DNA of 47,936 bases, taken from the IMG/VR virus record IMGVR_UViG_3300022870_000002, positions 1 through 47,936 of that record. One strand, given 5' to 3'. This DNA comes from a virus. Numbering within the stretch: position 1 is the stretch's first letter; each line of letters opens with the position of its first letter. The position numbers and the translations under genes were made by a program. The notes under the pieces are model-generated. The model was not told where the DNA came from and searched no databases. It saw only the letters and a program-made list of their open reading frames with translations. Shown here one piece after another: positions 7,183-15,411 of this stretch.

Positions 7183-8474
7183 CGAACACACGAGGGACGG
7201 CGAGGGATGGTGGTAGCGGGCTACCACTTTTCCACGATTTGAGGGCCATTGCGAACCGGCGGAGTGACCTCGCCGTGTTCGAACAGGCGGCCACGACGGC
7301 GGTGGGGCTGTCGAATGCGATCGTCTATCTGAGCCTCGAAAAGCTCAATCCGGAGGCTGGACTCAAGCTGGCGCGTGACTGCGAGGCCGTGATCCACGCG
7401 CTCGCGGTTGCGCTGGACGCCTGCACGACCCGGCCGCAGTTCTTTCAGGTCGCCGGCATGGTCGAGACGGACCTCAAGGAGCGCTATGAGAGCTTAGTCG
7501 AGTCGTTCGACGCGGTGCAGGCCGATCGGCGCAACGCGGCGGCGGAATTCGAGGAGGTCGCGAGCGAACGCAACGAGGCCTTGCTCGCGCTGGACCGGCT
7601 CCGCAAGGATGCGAATGGCGCGAAGCTCGAATATCATCCGGCCACGAACCGCGTTTCCTGCGACATCGGCGCGATGCGGCTTTGGCTCCAGCTTCCCGCC
7701 GACGATCGCCTCGCGAAAGTGACGGCCGAGCGTGATGCGTTGGCGGAAGCGGCCGACAAGCTGGCCGAGGCGCTCAACCCTAAGCTCGACGTGAGCAAGC
7801 CCCCGAGCCTCGGGCAGGACGTTGCCATCACGATCAACGTCCTCGACAGGTTCGGCCATGGTGATGGCGTGTTCGTCAAGGCCGATGGGGTCCGCGCGCT
7901 GGGCATTGTGCGCCGCATGTGGACCGCGTTGGGCCATTGCAACACGGAGTGCGGCAAGCTCGCCAGCCGGGTCGCGGTGCTTGAGGGTGAGCTGTCCGGG
8001 ATGACGCTCAACCGCGACAACCTCCGGACATATCTCGACGAGCGCACCAAGGAGCGCGACGCGGCCCGTGCCGACGCGAATGGGGCCGATACACGCGCCC
8101 GCAGGTCGCGCCGGATCATGGAGGCCGTGATCGACGCGGTCCACCGTCCGGCGCCCGATGGCTCGCTGCTCATGACGACGCCCGAGATGCACGGGCGCTG
8201 CCTGCGCCTGGTCGACGAGCTGGCGACCATGACGGACCTCGAATGCGAGATGCTCGACGGCATCGAGCTTCGGTCGATCGCGCTGCTCCACCGCGTGCCA
8301 GATGCGAAGGGCGAGCGGGTGCCGACCGTGCCGAGGGTCTACACGGAGGAAGATCGGAAGCGGGCGCGCGATGCGATTTTGCGGTTGCCGCCTTGGAATG
8401 TCGGGCCGGACAGTGCGAGCCTTTGGGTCGACGCGGTCGCCGATGCGCTCGGGATGCGGAGGGCGGGCGCATGA
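7179..8474 (+). CDS. Coiled-coil hypothetical protein, 431 aa
   Basis: Two extended charged heptad-rich regions (about residues 95-150 and 180-200, and again 265-310, e.g. LRTYLDERTKERDAARADA) suggest long coiled coils. Helical N- and C-terminal domains flank them. No enzymatic motif seen. It lies in the overlap chain between the regulator and the small pre-terminase genes, joined to both by ATGA. Possibly a scaffold for a multi-protein complex; function unknown. Confidence 0.6.
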   Translation: MTNTRGTARDGGSGLPLFHDLRAIANRRSDLAVFEQAATTAVGLSNAIVYLSLEKLNPEAGLKLARDCEAVIHALAVALDACTTRPQFFQVAGMVETDLKERYESLVESFDAVQADRRNAAAEFEEVASERNEALLALDRLRKDANGAKLEYHPATNRVSCDIGAMRLWLQLPADDRLAKVTAERDALAEAADKLAEALNPKLDVSKPPSLGQDVAITINVLDRFGHGDGVFVKADGVRALGIVRRMWTALGHCNTECGKLASRVAVLEGELSGMTLNRDNLRTYLDERTKERDAARADANGADTRARRSRRIMEAVIDAVHRPAPDGSLLMTTPEMHGRCLRLVDELATMTDLECEMLDGIELRSIALLHRVPDAKGERVPTVPRVYTEEDRKRARDAILRLPPWNVGPDSASLWVDAVADALGMRRAGA

Positions 8475-8644
8475 AGAAATATCGGGAAATCGCCGACCTC
8501 GACCCGCCTCACCGTGGCGTCAACGGCGAGCGGTTCGCAGTCATCGAAATAGACCCGTCGCAGCGTGCCGAGGGCGGATGTCGGGCAACCGTCATCTCCC
8601 TGCACCATGACCGCGACGCGGCCGAGCGGGAGCGCCACGCATGA
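8471..8644 (+). CDS. Hypothetical protein, 57 aa
   Basis: Small hydrophilic protein starting MKKYREIADLDPPHRG. Its start and stop both overlap neighbours by 4 nt (ATGA twice), which supports translation despite its size. No family recognised. Confidence 0.6.
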   Translation: MKKYREIADLDPPHRGVNGERFAVIEIDPSQRAEGGCRATVISLHHDRDAAERERHA

Positions 8645-9006
8645 CGGAGGATCAGGTCTACGGGGAGGCGGCTCGGGTGGCCGCCTCGCCCATGCTCGAC
8701 ATCAGGGAGGACGACCGCAAGGCCCTCGCCGTCGGCATCACGATCCGGGGCTATGCCGCCGACCGCGCCCGCCGGATGCTGTTCGACCCCTCCGACCCGG
8801 AATACGTCCCGGACAACGACGGCGCGCTCCAGATGCTCGCCCGGCACCGCCGCCCGCTGGCCCCCGATGTCGTGCAACTCGTCATCGCGGCCCGCGAGGT
8901 GACGGACATGGGCGTCAACGACGACAAGACACGCGCCTTGCTCGTCGCCGTCGAGGAGTTCTCGTCGCGCGTACCCTACGATGATGAACCCGAGGTGCAG
9001 CTATGA
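8641..9006 (+). CDS. Hypothetical protein, 121 aa
   Basis: Acidic helical protein (MTEDQVYGEAARVAASPMLD). It is joined to both neighbours by ATGA overlaps in the block upstream of terminase. I see no recognised motif. Confidence 0.6.
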   Translation: MTEDQVYGEAARVAASPMLDIREDDRKALAVGITIRGYAADRARRMLFDPSDPEYVPDNDGALQMLARHRRPLAPDVVQLVIAAREVTDMGVNDDKTRALLVAVEEFSSRVPYDDEPEVQL

Positions 9007-9272
9007 GCCTCCTCGACCAACTCAAGATGCGCTCGGCCGATGCGATGGACGGCATCGCCCGCTATGCCGCGCACTACGGGGCGGAGACGGTGATTTCGAT
9101 CGTCATCTCCCACCCCGGTACGGCCGAGGATTCGTTCGTCGTCGGACAGCACACGCCCGACGAGCTGTTCGCGATCCTCACCCGGTTGCAGACGGGTCCA
9201 TCGGTGGAGTGCGATGTCACGTCGACGGACGTCGGCCCGAATGAGCCGGGCCAGCCGGTGAGCGGGCAATGA
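9003..9272 (+). CDS. Hypothetical protein, 89 aa
   Basis: Alpha/beta-looking small protein (MSLLDQLKMRSADAMDG..., then ETVISIVISHPG). Both junctions are ATGA overlaps. No family recognised. Confidence 0.58.
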   Translation: MSLLDQLKMRSADAMDGIARYAAHYGAETVISIVISHPGTAEDSFVVGQHTPDELFAILTRLQTGPSVECDVTSTDVGPNEPGQPVSGQ

Positions 9273-9475
9273 GCAAGCTCTCCCCCACCACGCTAGGCGT
9301 CTTGCGGCGCCTAGCGGAGGGGCCACTCCGGTGCGACGGCGTGACGGATCAGCAACGCGACGCGATCCGCTTCCTCAAGGAGGTCGGTGCGGTGCGGGTC
9401 CACGAGGGCGAGGTCCCGCCCGGCCACCCGTGCAAGCTCTACGTCATCACCGATACCGGGATTGCCGCGCTATGA
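9269..9475 (+). CDS. Small winged-helix-like protein, 68 aa
   Basis: TTLGVLRRLAEGPL at the N-terminus and KLYVITDTGIAAL at the C-terminus give the helix-helix-wing look of small winged-helix proteins, where a final wing ends in T-x-x-G. The central VTDQQRDAIRFLKEVGAV could be the recognition helix. The start overlaps the previous gene and its TGA overlaps a 17-codon frame that leads into terS. Confidence 0.5.
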   Translation: MSKLSPTTLGVLRRLAEGPLRCDGVTDQQRDAIRFLKEVGAVRVHEGEVPPGHPCKLYVITDTGIAAL

Positions 9476-9525
9476 AACGAGCGGACTCCACCATGCACGC
9501 GGATTGCGCTAAGGTTGCACCGTGA
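9472..9525 (+). CDS. 17-aa micro-ORF bridging into the small terminase gene
   Basis: A 17-codon frame (MKRADSTMHADCAKVAP) starts by ATGA overlap with the stop of the previous gene. It ends by GTGA overlap with the GTG start of terS, so it exactly fills the 46-nt gap and preserves the operon's overlap chain. This suggests a translational-coupling leader rather than a functional protein. It could still be chance. Confidence 0.45.
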   Translation: MKRADSTMHADCAKVAP

Positions 9526-10031
9526 CGACGGAAAAAGACGATATCGGCCTTGAGCCATGGGAGGCCGCACTCCGCCCCGACGATCGCGAGTTCGTGCGCG
9601 AGTATCTGATCGACCTCAACGCGAAACAGGCGGCCATCCGGTGCGCGTACTATCCGAGCCCGCAAAGCGCCCACAAGAACGCTTGGCGGATCATGCGCCG
9701 GGGCGTGATCCTCAAGGCCATCGCTCAGGCCATGGCGGCGCGGGCCGAGGCGCTCGGCATCACGGCTCAGACGATCCTGTCCGAGGCGTTCCGGTCCTAC
9801 CTCCTCGCGATCGAGGCGCGCAATTTCACCGCCGCCGCCCGGTTTCTGGAGATGGCGGGCAAGCATGTTGACGTACAGGCGTTCCGCACGAATATCGGGG
9901 TATCGGGGCCGGATGGCGGGCCTATTCAGGTGGAGGACTTGTCCGTCCTCGACGACGACGAGCTAGAGGCATATGGCCGCATTGCGCGAAAGCTCGCTGG
10001 GCGAGCTGCGAACGACAGGGAAGCGGCCTAG
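9522..10031 (+). CDS. terS: Terminase small subunit
   Basis: 169 aa. The N-terminal DNA-binding part (REFVREYLIDLNAKQAAIRC, then PSPQSAHKNAWRIMRR) has the helical recognition pattern of the Terminase_2 small-subunit family. A central helical oligomerisation region and an acidic C-terminus (VLDDDELEAYGRI) follow, the latter of the type that contacts the large subunit. The start is GTG 9522. It lies directly upstream of, and overlaps by 59 nt, the large subunit gene. It recognises phage DNA to start packaging. Confidence 0.85.
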   Translation: MTTEKDDIGLEPWEAALRPDDREFVREYLIDLNAKQAAIRCAYYPSPQSAHKNAWRIMRRGVILKAIAQAMAARAEALGITAQTILSEAFRSYLLAIEARNFTAAARFLEMAGKHVDVQAFRTNIGVSGPDGGPIQVEDLSVLDDDELEAYGRIARKLAGRAANDREAA

Positions 10032-11757
10032 CCTCACCGCCTATGAGCATGAGGTTGCGCGTCGCAGGGCGGCGAGTGACCGCGCCCGGATCGCCAAGGA
10101 TGCCGACGCTATCCGCGACCGCTGCACAAGCCTGATTGGCTTCGTGCGGGAGTTTTGGGGCATCCTCGAACCGGGGCGGGACTTCGTGTGCGGGTGGGCG
10201 GTCGAAGCCATCGCGCAACACCTTGAGGCGGTGAGCGACGGCCTGATCCAATATCTCCTGATCAACGTGCCGCCGGGCATGATGAAATCCCTCCTCGTGT
10301 CCGTGTTCTGGCCCGCGTGGGAGTGGGCCACGCGCTCGGGCTCGCTTGGCTTCCTCGCCTCGTCGTTCGGCCTGGACAACGTCCTCCGCGACAATCTCAA
10401 GATGCGCCGCCTCGTCGAATCCGACCTCTACCAAGGCCTGTACGGGGCCAAGGTCGCGGCGGCGAAGAAGTGGGGCGGCCGACGGTTCGAGAACATGGCG
10501 CAGGGCGTGCGCGAGGGCCGGTCGTTCAAGCGGATGACGGGCGGACGCGGCGACAGGGTCATCATCGACGATCCCCACGACGTCGACGCGGGCGAATCCG
10601 ATACGCAGCGCCCGGCGGCGGTGAAGACGTTCCGCGAGGCCATCCCCGACCGGCTCAACGACATGTCGAAGTCGGCAATCGTCGTGATCATGCAGCGGCT
10701 TCACGCGAACGACGTGTCGGGCACGATCCTCAAGCTCGGCCTGCCCTACGTCCACCTCAACCTCCCCATGGAGTTCGAGGAATACCGCGAGGAGGGCGGG
10801 AAGCGGATCGACGCGCGATGCCGCACATACCTCCAGCGGGATATTGGCCCGGACGGCAAGCCGATCCCCGGCGCTACCCCGTTCTTCACCGATCCGCGCG
10901 AATACGACGGGGAGTTGCTGTTCCCCGAGCGCTTCCCGCGCGAAGTGGTCGAGGGGCTCAAGAAGGCCAAGGGTTCCTACGCCTATGCGGGCCAGTATCA
11001 GCAGCGCCCCACGGCGCGCGAGGGCGGCTTGTTCAAGCGGGCGTGGTTCGCGGGAAAGATCATCGCCAAGTCGTCCATGCCGCGCGGGCACTTGACCCGG
11101 TGCAGGGCGTGGGATTTCGCCGCGTCCGAGGCTCTCGCCGGCACCGATCCGGACTGGACCGCCGGGCTCAGGCTGGCCCGTCACGGCGTGGATTATTACA
11201 TCGAAAACGTGGAGCGGGACCGCCTGAGCCCCGGCGCGGTCCAGAAGCTTGTTCGTGCCGTGGCCGAGCTGGACCCGGTCGGCACCGTGGTTCGCATCCC
11301 GATCGACCCGGCACAGGCCGGCGTTTTCCAGACGAACAGCTATGTCACGGCGCTTGCCGGCTTCCCGATCAAGGCCGAACGCCCCGGCGGCAAGGAGCAG
11401 CACGCGAAGGTTGCCCGAGCCCTCCCGTCCACGATCCAAGCCGAATATGGGCATGTCTACCTCGTCAACTCAGGGCCGCCCGACGAAGGCGTCGACCCGT
11501 GGATCGAGCTTTTCCTCGACGAGCTATGTTCCTTCCCGACCGGCGCCCACGACGATCAGGTCGACGCGTTCTCCGACGCGTTCAACGAACTGTCCGTCGC
11601 CAACGATGGCCCGTTCGAGAGCGCCAGCGCGGGGCGCAGCACGACGCTTGCCGTTGCGGAGCGTGACTCGCGATACTCATTCGGCGATAACGAGCCACAG
11701 GCGGCGGGCGCCGGGTTCGGGTCGGCCGGGTCAATCTTGCGAGGGATTTTAGGGTAA
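9973..11757 (+). CDS. terL: Terminase large subunit (packaging ATPase/nuclease)
   Basis: 594 aa. The N-terminal ATPase has a Walker A-like NVPPGMMKS (residues 98-106) and Walker B RVIIDDPHD (195-203). The C-terminal RNase H-like nuclease has CRAWDFAASE with the first Asp and GAHDDQVDAFSDAF with the last metal ligands. It pumps DNA into the prohead and cuts it. The start is ATG 9973 with AGAGG close upstream, inside terS. The stop overlaps the portal start as TAATG. A long open frame on the other strand here is a high-G+C shadow. Confidence 0.95.
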   Translation: MAALRESSLGELRTTGKRPSLTAYEHEVARRRAASDRARIAKDADAIRDRCTSLIGFVREFWGILEPGRDFVCGWAVEAIAQHLEAVSDGLIQYLLINVPPGMMKSLLVSVFWPAWEWATRSGSLGFLASSFGLDNVLRDNLKMRRLVESDLYQGLYGAKVAAAKKWGGRRFENMAQGVREGRSFKRMTGGRGDRVIIDDPHDVDAGESDTQRPAAVKTFREAIPDRLNDMSKSAIVVIMQRLHANDVSGTILKLGLPYVHLNLPMEFEEYREEGGKRIDARCRTYLQRDIGPDGKPIPGATPFFTDPREYDGELLFPERFPREVVEGLKKAKGSYAYAGQYQQRPTAREGGLFKRAWFAGKIIAKSSMPRGHLTRCRAWDFAASEALAGTDPDWTAGLRLARHGVDYYIENVERDRLSPGAVQKLVRAVAELDPVGTVVRIPIDPAQAGVFQTNSYVTALAGFPIKAERPGGKEQHAKVARALPSTIQAEYGHVYLVNSGPPDEGVDPWIELFLDELCSFPTGAHDDQVDAFSDAFNELSVANDGPFESASAGRSTTLAVAERDSRYSFGDNEPQAAGAGFGSAGSILRGILG

Positions 11758-13973
11758 TGGCGACCCCCGAGGACTATCGGCGCGACGCGAAATACAAGTT
11801 CGATTCCGCACGCGGCACGATGCTGGCCCCGATCGGAGGGCAGGCCGTCGTGATGCGCGGCCCCGAGGCGGTCGGCCCGATTCGCGAAGGCTCCCCGAGC
11901 GACGACGAGGCCAAGCCGACCATCGCCGGCATGGTGAGCCGTTCCGGGGACACGGCGTGGCTCCCCAACTCGTGGTTGCAGGCCATCGCCGAGAATGACG
12001 ACGTCATCCTCAAGCGCGAGGGCGGACAGGGCCTCGCCCTCTACGATCGCCTGCTCGACGACGACGCCGCCGCGAGCGCGATGCAGCAACGCCGGCTCGC
12101 GATCACGTCGAAGGACTGGGAGGTCGCGCCGGGCGACGACAAGGACCCGCGCTCCGTCCTCGCCGCCGACGAATTCCGTCAGATGCTCAAGGAGATCGAT
12201 TTCGACCGGGTGACGGGCGGGCTCCATTGGGCGGTATGGTTCGGGTACGGCGTGGGCGAAGGCATGTACGATATGCGGGTCTACAAGGGCCGCAACATCG
12301 TGTGGCTCACGGATATTATCATCCCTGATCGGCGATGGTTCGGGTTCACCATGGAGGGCGAGTTGCGGCTCGTCTCCACGCCTTACGCCGGCATCACGGG
12401 GCAGCAACTTCCGCCGAACAAGTTCGTCTCTCTGAGAACCGGCGCGACCCACGATTTCGCGTTCTACGGCCTCGGGCTGGCCCATTGGTGCTACTGGCCG
12501 ATCTTCTTCAAGCGGGCCGCGCTCCAGTTTTGGGCGCTCTACCTCGAAAAGTTCGGGATGCCGACCGTCGCCATCGAATTCCCGGCGGCCGAAAAAGACG
12601 ATGCGCGGGCGAAGAGCGACCGCCTCGCAGCCGCCGTCGCCGTGGGACAGGACAGGGCCGTCCTTGTCCCCGAGGGCACGCTCTCGAACAATATGCTCCA
12701 GCTTATCGAGGCGGAGCGCAGCGGCGCGGGCTCCAGCTCCTACAAGGACTTCGTCGGGGAGCAGAACGACGCGATTCGGTGCGTTGTGCTGGGTCAACCA
12801 GGCACGTCGAGCCGCATGGCGACGGGCTTGGGCTCGGGTCAATCCGACGTACAGGACGACGTGAAGGACGAAATAGTCAAGGCCGACAGCGACCTAATCT
12901 CGGCCGCGTTGGGTCGCACCTTCGCGAAGTGGTTGACCCGGTGGAACCATGGACCGGACGTTGCTCCGCCGACCGTCTTCCGCGTGTTGGACGATCCCGA
13001 GGACCTCGGCGCCGTGGCGACGCGCGACGCGACCCTCGACGGCATCGGGATCAAGCGGACGGAGGACAGCGTCAAGGAGGTCTACGGCGACGGCTATGAG
13101 CTGGACCGCCTGAGCGAGGCCGACAAGGCGGACAACGCCGCGAAGCTGGCGCAGGCCAAGGCGGTGCCGGGACAGCCACCGGTTGCGGCCAACGAGAACG
13201 GGGACCGGGCGAAGATTGCCAAGGCCAAGCTCACCTTCGACGTGGGCGATACAGCACCGCTCTACGTCTCCCGCAAGCTGCTCAACACGGCCGACCTGAT
13301 CGCATGGGCCAAGTCTCAGGGCTTCGAGTCGCCCGTCCCGGCGGCGGTTATGCATGTCACGGTCCTCTACTCCCGGACCCCGGTCGATTGGTTCGACATG
13401 GGCGCGCCGTGGCAGTCCAACGAGGACGGGACGCTCAACGTGGCGCCGGGCGGGCCGCGCGCGGTGTGCGCCCTCGGCGACGACGGCGCGATCGTGCTGC
13501 GGTTCTACTCGCCGGACATCCAGTATCGCCACGACAGCATGGTCGAGCGCGGCGCGTCGCACGATTTCGACGAATATGCGCCCCACGTCACGTTCACCTA
13601 TGACGGCGCGAGCGTCGACCTCGCGAAGGTCGTTCCCTATGCCGGCGAGCTGCGGTTCGGCCCCGAGACGTTCGAGCCGATCAAGGCCAGTTCGACCGAT
13701 CCCGCAACCTATGCGTTCTCGGCCGCCGACGAGCAGGCGATCGACCGGCTTATCTCCAAGCTCACGGAGGAGGCCGATCCCGTGTTCGAGGCCATGGGCG
13801 AGGTGCTGCGCCAGAACCTCCAAGGGGTGACGACGATCGAGGGCGCCCGGATCGCCATCCTCGGCGCCATGGAACAGCTCCCGGTTGACCGGCTGGCCCG
13901 GCTCACCGCGCTCCCCATGTTGGCCGAACGGGCTGGCGCGGCGATCGGCGCCGAGGAAGAGGTCACGGCGTAA
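11757..13973 (+). CDS. Portal protein (Mu gp29-like, DUF935) with an inserted Acb1-like anti-CBASS 2H phosphodiesterase domain
   Basis: 738 aa; Mu-like portals are usually near 500. Residues about 60-470 are the DUF935 portal core (e.g. HWAVWFGYGVGEGMYDMR, then PDRRWFGF). Residues about 500-640 form a second domain: LYVSRKLLN, IAWAKSQGF, MHVTVLYSRTPVDW with H533-V-T535, GASHDFDEYAPHVTFTYD with H610-V-T612. Two H-x-T motifs 77 residues apart, and the surrounding sequence, match the Acb1 family. Acb1 enzymes cleave the cyclic nucleotides that trigger CBASS immunity. After this domain the helical DUF935 C-terminal tail resumes (ADPVFEAMGEVLRQ), so the enzyme is inserted rather than appended. The portal ring is a virion component, so each particle may carry about twelve copies. 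Enzyme activity is inferred. Confidence 0.9.
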   Translation: MATPEDYRRDAKYKFDSARGTMLAPIGGQAVVMRGPEAVGPIREGSPSDDEAKPTIAGMVSRSGDTAWLPNSWLQAIAENDDVILKREGGQGLALYDRLLDDDAAASAMQQRRLAITSKDWEVAPGDDKDPRSVLAADEFRQMLKEIDFDRVTGGLHWAVWFGYGVGEGMYDMRVYKGRNIVWLTDIIIPDRRWFGFTMEGELRLVSTPYAGITGQQLPPNKFVSLRTGATHDFAFYGLGLAHWCYWPIFFKRAALQFWALYLEKFGMPTVAIEFPAAEKDDARAKSDRLAAAVAVGQDRAVLVPEGTLSNNMLQLIEAERSGAGSSSYKDFVGEQNDAIRCVVLGQPGTSSRMATGLGSGQSDVQDDVKDEIVKADSDLISAALGRTFAKWLTRWNHGPDVAPPTVFRVLDDPEDLGAVATRDATLDGIGIKRTEDSVKEVYGDGYELDRLSEADKADNAAKLAQAKAVPGQPPVAANENGDRAKIAKAKLTFDVGDTAPLYVSRKLLNTADLIAWAKSQGFESPVPAAVMHVTVLYSRTPVDWFDMGAPWQSNEDGTLNVAPGGPRAVCALGDDGAIVLRFYSPDIQYRHDSMVERGASHDFDEYAPHVTFTYDGASVDLAKVVPYAGELRFGPETFEPIKASSTDPATYAFSAADEQAIDRLISKLTEEADPVFEAMGEVLRQNLQGVTTIEGARIAILGAMEQLPVDRLARLTALPMLAERAGAAIGAEEEVTA

Positions 13974-14158
13974 TGTCCCGGCTCCAAGGCGGAACCGAGG
14001 GCATCCTCTCCGCCTTGGAATATGGGCGGCTCGACCCGCGCAATGGCACGCTGGCGGAGGACGTGCCCGTCCCGTTCATCCGAGGCTCTGACAGGCGCCG
14101 CATGATCCGCCGGGAGCGCGCCCGCCGAAAGAGGCTTGAGCAGCGCGATCCATTCTGA
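13973..14158 (+). CDS. Hypothetical basic protein, 61 aa
   Basis: Starts by TAATG overlap with the portal stop. It ends in an Arg/Lys-rich tail (RRRMIRRERARRKRLEQRDPF). Possibly nucleic-acid binding or a head-assembly accessory; no family recognised. A terminator follows 40 nt downstream. Confidence 0.55.
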   Translation: MSRLQGGTEGILSALEYGRLDPRNGTLAEDVPVPFIRGSDRRRMIRRERARRKRLEQRDPF

Positions 14159-14197
14159 CACATAGGCCGGGCCTTTAGGCATCCTCTCCTTAAAACT

Positions 14198-14236
14198 GGC
14201 CCGGCAGTTCTCGGACTTGCCGGGCCGTTCTTTGTC
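14198..14236 (+). terminator. Rho-independent terminator after the terminase/portal block
   Basis: GGCCCGGCA (14198-14206) pairs perfectly with TGCCGGGCC (14218-14226) around an 11-nt loop, followed by a T-rich tail (GTTCTTTGTC). It ends the early/packaging transcript before the tRNA. Confidence 0.75.
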
Positions 14237-14630
14237 TGGCACAGGATGCGCAAGCGTTATGCTCCATCGTGCGGGGCGAGGCTTTGAAGTCGGAACAGCG
14301 CGCGACGTGATGGCGACAACGGCTCGGGATGAAATGCCCAAGAGCGAACAGCCAGCCGAGCGAGGGGACAGGGCGGTAGGCGGCCCATGCAGAAATCCCC
14401 TCGACCAGAGATAACCCCCGAGAGCGGGGCGGGACAGCAGACGGCGGCGCGATCCGCATGACGTTGGCCGGGACGCCGGCCTAACCGCCCCTTTCGGAGA
14501 GTTTCGGGACAGGGCGGCGGCCCTCTATACGGGAGGAGGGGCGCGGACGCGGCGCTCACCGCCAGACGGAGCGACCGGATTAGATACCCGGCTTTCCTCC
14601 CGTCCCATCATGAGCTATGTCGACCCGGTC
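14237..14630. other. Non-coding stretch of about 390 bp between terminator and tRNA
   Basis: No open frame here has a plausible start, ribosome site and protein-like content; the open frames present look like high-G+C shadows. A TATACG near 14537 could be a -10 box for the tRNA but has no clear -35 partner. The 13-mer GGATTAGATACCC at 14577-14589 coincides with a universal 16S rRNA segment, but no rRNA context surrounds it. The stretch could hold a promoter, packaging site or small RNA. Confidence 0.5.
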
Positions 14631-14707
14631 GCCGGGGTGGAGCAGTCCGGTAGCTCGCCAGCCTCATAAGCTGGAGGTCGCGGGTTCAAATCCCGCCCCC
14701 GCCACCA
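14631..14707 (+). tRNA. tRNA-Met (CAU anticodon), initiator-like body
   Basis: 77 nt with encoded CCA. The D stem is GAGC/GCTC, the anticodon stem CCAGC/GCTGG with loop CTCATAA (anticodon CAT), and the T arm GCGGG-TTCAAAT-CCCGC. The body (TGGAGCAGTCCGGTAGCTCG, with A11-T24) resembles bacterial initiator tRNA. However, position 1:72 is a normal G-C pair, the three consecutive G-C pairs of the anticodon stem are absent, and there is a C-C mismatch at 2:71. It could be an elongator Met, a lysidine-modified Ile (CAU) or an altered initiator. Confidence 0.85.
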
Positions 14708-14724
14708 ATTCAGGGAGATTGCCC

Positions 14725-15006
14725 GTGTCGTATTCGTTCGCAGCCCGTGGCAAGGACAAGGCCGAGGCCAAGGCCGCCGTCGCCGCCGAGCTGGACAAGG
14801 TCGTCCAGGCGCAACCGATCCACGAGAAGGACCGCGCCGCCGCTCAGGCCAACGCCGACGCGTTGGTCGACCTGTTGCCCGACGACGAGAGCCGCGACAT
14901 CTCCGTCTCCGTGTGGGGCAGTGTCAGCGCGGTCGACGAGATTGTCTCCACGATCACGGCCGGCGCAACCGCTTCGCTCGCCGAGCGTCTTCCCGAGGTC
15001 GAGTGA
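14725..15006 (+). CDS. Hypothetical protein, 93 aa
   Basis: Alpha/beta small protein starting at GTG 14725 (SYSFAARGKDKAEAK) with AGGGAGA 6 nt upstream. A longer frame from 14617 would run through the tRNA and is rejected. It lies just downstream of the tRNA, and the C-terminal part ends in TASLAERLPEVE. Similar small proteins occur near phage head genes, but I cannot name a function. Confidence 0.65.
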   Translation: MSYSFAARGKDKAEAKAAVAAELDKVVQAQPIHEKDRAAAQANADALVDLLPDDESRDISVSVWGSVSAVDEIVSTITAGATASLAERLPEVE

Positions 15007-15080
15007 TTCCGAGCGAAACCGGCCTCATTGATCCGCCGACGCGAGATGCGGGAGCGGGGAGAGGCCGGGAGTAGGCGATA

Positions 15081-15104
15081 GCATGGAGAGCGGTCACTCC
15101 ATGC
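15081..15104. repeat. 8-bp perfect inverted repeat in the 15007-15174 gap
   Basis: GCATGGAG (15081-15088) and CTCCATGC (15097-15104) form a stem with an 8-nt loop, with no T-run after it. The 168-bp gap also has CCGCCG/CGGCGG complementarity further on (about 15121-15150). Possible operator or transcript-processing hairpin; no gene seen in this gap. Confidence 0.45.
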
Positions 15105-15174
15105 GCCATTCGCGAACATAGCCGCCGGTTGGGCCTCGCTGGAAACGGCGGGGCCTTTCGCGTATCTAGGCCCC

Positions 15175-15411
15175 ATGGCCGACCCCGTAAGCCTCATTCA
15201 ACAATCCGACCCGAGTAAGGACGCGATCCGCATCCTTGAGCAAGTCCTCGCCGACGCGAAGGCGGGCCGGGTCCGCGCCGTGGCAATTGCGACGGTGGAC
15301 CATGAGGGCATGACTGACGGGGTATGGAGCCAACCGCCGTTCTCCAATGCGCTCGTTGGAGCGATCGAGGCGCTCAAGTTCCGGTTCTGCTACGCGTGGC
15401 TGATCCGTTGA
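15175..15411 (+). CDS. Hypothetical protein, 78 aa
   Basis: Starts MADPVSLIQQSDPSKDAIRI, with a beta strand (RVRAVAIATVDHEG) and a helix (SNALVGAIEALKF). Small phage proteins of this pattern are common but have no assigned role. Its stop overlaps the next gene's TTG start as TTGA. Confidence 0.6.
   Translation: MADPVSLIQQSDPSKDAIRILEQVLADAKAGRVRAVAIATVDHEGMTDGVWSQPPFSNALVGAIEALKFRFCYAWLIR

Noticed and set aside
9922-11454. 510-codon open frame on the opposite strand of terL
   Set aside because: High-G+C shadow: biased Arg/His/Gly/Leu composition, no start context, and the sense strand encodes a clear terminase.
14577-14589. GGATTAGATACCC, identical to a universal 16S rRNA segment
   Set aside because: No flanking similarity to 16S rRNA and the phage has no other rRNA sequence; most likely chance, or an unrelated reuse of the motif.
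14617-15006. Longer reading of the 14725 gene starting at 14617
   Set aside because: It would run through the tRNA-Met; GTG 14725 with its ribosome site is better.
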